This document shows positions 12,839 through 15,579 of a stretch of 15,579 nucleotides of DNA, piece by piece. Source of the DNA: an uncultured Eubacteriales bacterium (GTDB taxonomy: Bacteria; Bacillota; Clostridia; Christensenellales; Aristaeellaceae); contig URJB01000052.1 of the NCBI GenBank assembly GCA_900548145.1, forward strand, positions 1 through 15,579, written 5' to 3'. The notes under the pieces were generated by a model. That model saw only the letters and a list, made by a program, of their open reading frames with translations. It ran no database searches and was not told where the DNA came from. Made by a program: the position numbers and the translations under genes. The first letter of the stretch is position 1. Each line of letters starts with the position of its first letter.

Positions 12839-13309
12839 ATGCCCCGTCGTGGATTTGTCCCCAAGCGCGAGGTTCTGCCCGATCCCGTACACGGGACCAC
12901 GGTTGTGACCAAGCTCATCAACCAGATCATGCTGGACGGCAAGCGCGGCACTGCGCAGCACATCTGCTACACCGCCTTTGAAACCGTCGCCGAAAAGACC
13001 GGCAAGAGCGCGGACGAAGTGTTCAACGCCGCTCTGGCCAATGTCGCTCCCCAGCTGGAAGTCAAGGCCCGCCGCGTGGGCGGTGCCACCTATCAGGTGC
13101 CTATCGAGATCCGCCCCGAACGCCGTCAGACTCTGGCGCTGCGCTGGCTGGTGGAATTCAGCCGCAAGCGCGGTGAAAAGACCATGGCGGAACGCCTTGC
13201 CGCCGAAATCATGGACGCTGCCAACAACACCGGCGCGGCTGTGAAGCGCAAGGAAGAAATGCACCGCATGGCCGAGGCCAACAAGGCTTTCGCCCACTAT
13301 CGCTGGTAA
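12839..13309 (+). CDS. rpsG: 30S ribosomal protein S7
   Basis: S7 is a primary 16S rRNA-binding protein that nucleates assembly of the 30S head, and in E. coli it represses the str operon. The 156-residue product is full length, starts MPRRGFVPKREVLPDP and carries the conserved RRVGGATYQVP (78-88), ALRWLVEFSRKR and MAEANKAFAHYRW segments. AAGGAGG (12825-12831) lies seven bases before the ATG, directly after the GGCGAT hairpin, which could influence access to the ribosome site. fusA follows after 72 bases. Confidence 0.97.
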   Translation: MPRRGFVPKREVLPDPVHGTTVVTKLINQIMLDGKRGTAQHICYTAFETVAEKTGKSADEVFNAALANVAPQLEVKARRVGGATYQVPIEIRPERRQTLALRWLVEFSRKRGEKTMAERLAAEIMDAANNTGAAVKRKEEMHRMAEANKAFAHYRW

Positions 13310-13324
13310 GCGATCCCTTCCCCT

Positions 13325-13359
13325 GGACGCAGGCGCGTCCCCCACACATCTTAATGTGT
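13325..13359 (+). promoter_or_regulatory. two short hairpins in the rpsG-fusA gap
   Basis: GGACGC/GCGTCC (13325-13330/13335-13340, loop AGGC) and ACACAT/ATGTGT (13344-13349/13354-13359, loop CTTA) stand side by side. No T tract follows. The second ends five bases before the AAAGGAG ribosome site of fusA. They may be processing or translation-control elements. Confidence 0.5.
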
Positions 13360-13381
13360 ATCTGAAAGGAGACCCTCATCT

Positions 13382-15454
13382 ATGCCTAGAAGTCACCCTT
13401 TGGAAAAGGTGCGAAATATCGGCATTATGGCTCATATCGACGCCGGTAAAACCACCACGACCGAGCGCATCCTGTTCTACACGGGACGTACGCACCGCTT
13501 GGGTGAGACGCATGAAGGTTCGGCCACCATGGACTGGATGGAGCAGGAGCAGGAACGCGGTATCACCATCACTTCCGCTGCTACCACCTGCCAGTGGAAA
13601 GGACACCGGATCAACATCATCGACACCCCCGGCCACGTGGACTTTACTGTCGAAGTAGAGCGCAGCCTGCGCGTTCTGGACGGAGCCGTTTCCGTGTTTT
13701 GCGCTAAGGGCGGTGTAGAGCCCCAGAGCGAAACCGTTTGGCGTCAGGCCAGCAAGTACAATGTACCCCGCATGGCTTACGTCAACAAAATGGACATCAT
13801 GGGCGCGGACTTCTTCCGCGTTGTCAGCATGATGAAGGAACGGCTGGGCGCCAACGCCGTGCCGATCCAGCTGCCTATTGGCAAAGAAGCCGATTTCAAG
13901 GGCATCATCGACCTCGTCCGCATGAAGGCGGAAGTCTATTACGACGACGAGGGCAAGGATGTTCGCGATGAGGAGATCCCCGAGGATCTGAAGGAAATGG
14001 CCGAGGAGTATCATCAGCAGATGATCGAGGCCGTCGCCGAAAGCGATGAAGCGCTGCTCGAAAAGTTCTTTGAGGGCGAGGAACTCTCTCAGGATGAGAT
14101 CAACGCCGCCATCCGCAAGGCGACCATCAGCTGCACCATGACCCCCGTGCTGTGCGGCACTTCCTACCGCAACAAGGGCGTACAGCCCCTGCTGGACGCC
14201 ATCGTGATGTACATGCCCTCCCCGCTGGATATTCCGGCTATCAAGGGCGTGGATCCCCACGATCCCGAAAAGGAGATCGACCGTCATCCTTCCGATGACG
14301 AGCCCTTCTCCGCTCTGGCCTTCAAGATCATGACCGACCCCTTCGTGGGCAAGCTGGCCTTCACCCGCGTTTACAGCGGCACGCTGTCCAGCGGCAGCTA
14401 TGTGTTCAACTCCACCAAGCAGAAGCGTGAGCGCGTCGGCCGTCTGGTCATGATGCACGCCAACCATCGTGAGGAAGTCGAAACGGTTTACACCGGCGAC
14501 ATCTGCGGCATCGTGGGCCTGAAGGACACCACCACCGCCGATACCCTGTGCGATGAAAAGAATCAGGTGGTGCTGGAGAGCATGGTCTTCCCCGATCCGG
14601 TCATTCAGGTGGCCATCGAGCCCAAGACCAAGGCCGGTCAGGATAAGATGACCATGGCGCTGGTCAAGCTGGCGGAAGAAGACCCCACCTTCAAGACCTT
14701 CACCGATCAGCAGACCGGTCAGACCATCATCGCCGGCATGGGCGAGCTGCATCTGGAAATCATCGTGGATCGTCTTCTGCGTGAGTTCAAGGTGGAAGCC
14801 ACCGTCGGCAAGCCTCAGGTCGCCTACCGCGAAACCATTCGCCGCGCGGCCAAGGGCGAAGGCCGCTACGTCCGTCAGACCGGCGGTCACGGCCAGTTTG
14901 GTCACTGCTGGATCGAGATCACGCCCGTGGAGCCCGGCGAAGGCTATTCCTTCGAGAACAAGATCGTCGGCGGTGTGATCCCCAAGGAATTCATCGCTCC
15001 CATCGACGCTGGTATTCGCGAAGCCGCTCAGGCCGGTCCTCTGGCCGGTTTCGAAGTGGTGGACTTTAAGGCCAGCGTGTACGACGGCAGCTACCACGAT
15101 GTGGACTCCTCTGAAATGGCGTTCAAGATCGCCGGCTCCATGGCCTTCAAAGAGGCGATGGCCAAGGCTGATCCCTGCCTGCTGGAGCCCATGATGAAGG
15201 TGGAAGTCATCATCCCCGAGCAGTACATGGGCGACGTGGTGGGCGATATCTCCAGCCGCCGCGGTCGCATCGAAGGCATGGAAGCCCGCGTGGGTGAGCA
15301 GACGGTGCACGCGTTCGTGCCGCTGTCCGAAATGTTCGGCTATGCCACCGACCTGCGCAGCCGCACTCAGGGCCGCGGACTGTTCACCATGCAGTTCGAC
15401 CACTACGAGGAAGTGCCCAAGAGCATTGCCGAAAAGGTCATCGGCAAGAAGTAA
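13382..15454 (+). CDS. fusA: translation elongation factor G
   Basis: EF-G is the GTPase that drives translocation of tRNA and mRNA on the ribosome and, with RRF, ribosome recycling. The 690 residues include all GTPase motifs: G1 AHIDAGKTT (17-25), switch I RGITITSAATT (59-69), G3 DTPGH (81-85) and G4 NKMD (135-138). The domain IV and V segments GGHGQFGH, ISSRRGRIEGME and LRSRTQGRG follow. Length and motifs are those of a canonical housekeeping EF-G. AAAGGAG (13365-13371) is about ten bases before the ATG. It lies in the str operon between rpsG and tuf. Confidence 0.97.
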   Translation: MPRSHPLEKVRNIGIMAHIDAGKTTTTERILFYTGRTHRLGETHEGSATMDWMEQEQERGITITSAATTCQWKGHRINIIDTPGHVDFTVEVERSLRVLDGAVSVFCAKGGVEPQSETVWRQASKYNVPRMAYVNKMDIMGADFFRVVSMMKERLGANAVPIQLPIGKEADFKGIIDLVRMKAEVYYDDEGKDVRDEEIPEDLKEMAEEYHQQMIEAVAESDEALLEKFFEGEELSQDEINAAIRKATISCTMTPVLCGTSYRNKGVQPLLDAIVMYMPSPLDIPAIKGVDPHDPEKEIDRHPSDDEPFSALAFKIMTDPFVGKLAFTRVYSGTLSSGSYVFNSTKQKRERVGRLVMMHANHREEVETVYTGDICGIVGLKDTTTADTLCDEKNQVVLESMVFPDPVIQVAIEPKTKAGQDKMTMALVKLAEEDPTFKTFTDQQTGQTIIAGMGELHLEIIVDRLLREFKVEATVGKPQVAYRETIRRAAKGEGRYVRQTGGHGQFGHCWIEITPVEPGEGYSFENKIVGGVIPKEFIAPIDAGIREAAQAGPLAGFEVVDFKASVYDGSYHDVDSSEMAFKIAGSMAFKEAMAKADPCLLEPMMKVEVIIPEQYMGDVVGDISSRRGRIEGMEARVGEQTVHAFVPLSEMFGYATDLRSRTQGRGLFTMQFDHYEEVPKSIAEKVIGKK

Positions 15455-15460
15455 TCCAAA

Positions 15461-15479
15461 TCAAAGCAGCAATGCTTGA
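15461..15479 (+). promoter_or_regulatory. small GNRA-loop hairpin in the fusA-tuf gap
   Basis: AAGCA (15464-15468) and TGCTT (15473-15477) close a GCAA tetraloop, and outer TC/GA pairs form across a bulged A. No T tract follows, so it is not a terminator. It probably stabilises or punctuates the mRNA between fusA and tuf. Confidence 0.4.
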
Positions 15480-15524
15480 ATATTGACTCAACTAACCCTA
15501 CCGACAACAAGGAGGAACACTCAA

Positions 15525-15579
15525 ATGGCGAAAGCGCATTTTGAACGTACGAAGCCCCATGTAAACATCGGCACCATCG
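15525..15579 (+). CDS. tuf: elongation factor Tu, 5' end only
   Basis: The first 18 codons, MAKAHFERTKPHVNIGTI, match the invariant N terminus of EF-Tu, the GTPase that delivers aminoacyl-tRNA to the ribosome. The window ends inside the gene, just before the GHVDHGKTT G1 motif. AAGGAGG (15509-15515) is nine bases before the ATG. Its place after fusA completes the standard str order. The rest of the gene is outside the window. Confidence 0.96.
   Translation, partial: MAKAHFERTKPHVNIGTI

Noticed and set aside
13376..15403. 675-codon open frame antisense to fusA
   Set aside because: It mirrors the fusA codon pattern and is rich in Gly/His/Leu/Asp with no domain. EF-G on the other strand is certain.
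15483..15515. TTGACT in the fusA-tuf gap as a separate tuf promoter
   Set aside because: No matching -10 hexamer follows at suitable spacing. The TTGA/TCAA symmetry there is short and probably chance.

Overview
The window looks like core chromosome of a high-GC member of the Bacillota, most likely class Clostridia. The evidence is gene content and order: spoIIID next to an mreB-family gene (the Bacillus spoIIID-mbl pairing), walJ/yycJ next to rlmH, a DnaD/DnaI-type helicase-loading pair, a DUF1540 protein, and a ybxF-rpsL-rpsG-fusA-tuf (str) cluster. spoIIID suggests an endospore former or a descendant of one. Genus cannot be read from the sequence alone. There are no tRNA or rRNA genes, CRISPR arrays, transposases or phage genes.

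Left part (1-2170, genes on the minus strand): about 300 bases without a credible gene hold two diverged copies of a palindrome-rich repeat. Then come a small secreted Cys/His protein, an Mbl/MreB-type actin homologue with unusual residues in its nucleotide pocket, and the sporulation regulator SpoIIID.

Centre-left (2238-4393, plus strand): walJ, rlmH and pgsA (phospholipid synthesis). walJ and pgsA each have a recognisable sigma-A promoter with a 17-bp spacer, and pgsA ends at a strong intrinsic terminator. walJ probably starts at TTG and rlmH probably at CTG. A tiny DUF1540 gene faces pgsA on the minus strand.

Centre (4676-11643, plus strand): queT (ECF transporter S component) has its own promoter, bracketed by an 11-bp inverted repeat. 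It is followed by a 1118-residue secreted MBG-domain protein, dnaD (three visible DnaD-type repeats), dnaI and a cysteine-free ArsC/Spx-like protein. The last three genes overlap by GTGA, and the run ends at a terminator with a perfect 16-bp stem.

Right part (11709-15579): the str cluster is driven by a near-consensus promoter (TTGACA, 17 bp, extended -10 TATTAT) behind A/T-rich tracts. It encodes the L7Ae-like YbxF, S12, S7, EF-G and the first 18 codons of EF-Tu. The intercistronic gaps carry hairpins. The 267-base rpsL-rpsG gap is the largest unexplained element and sits where S7 autoregulates the operon in E. coli. S12 encodes Arg at position 88, where Lys is usual; that change is associated with streptomycin resistance.

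The window is mostly ordinary housekeeping DNA. I do not see a clear new defence or biosynthetic system. The best leads are the rpsL-rpsG intercistronic RNA, S12 Arg88, the altered Mbl active site, the Cys-free ArsC-like protein and the multi-repeat DnaD.
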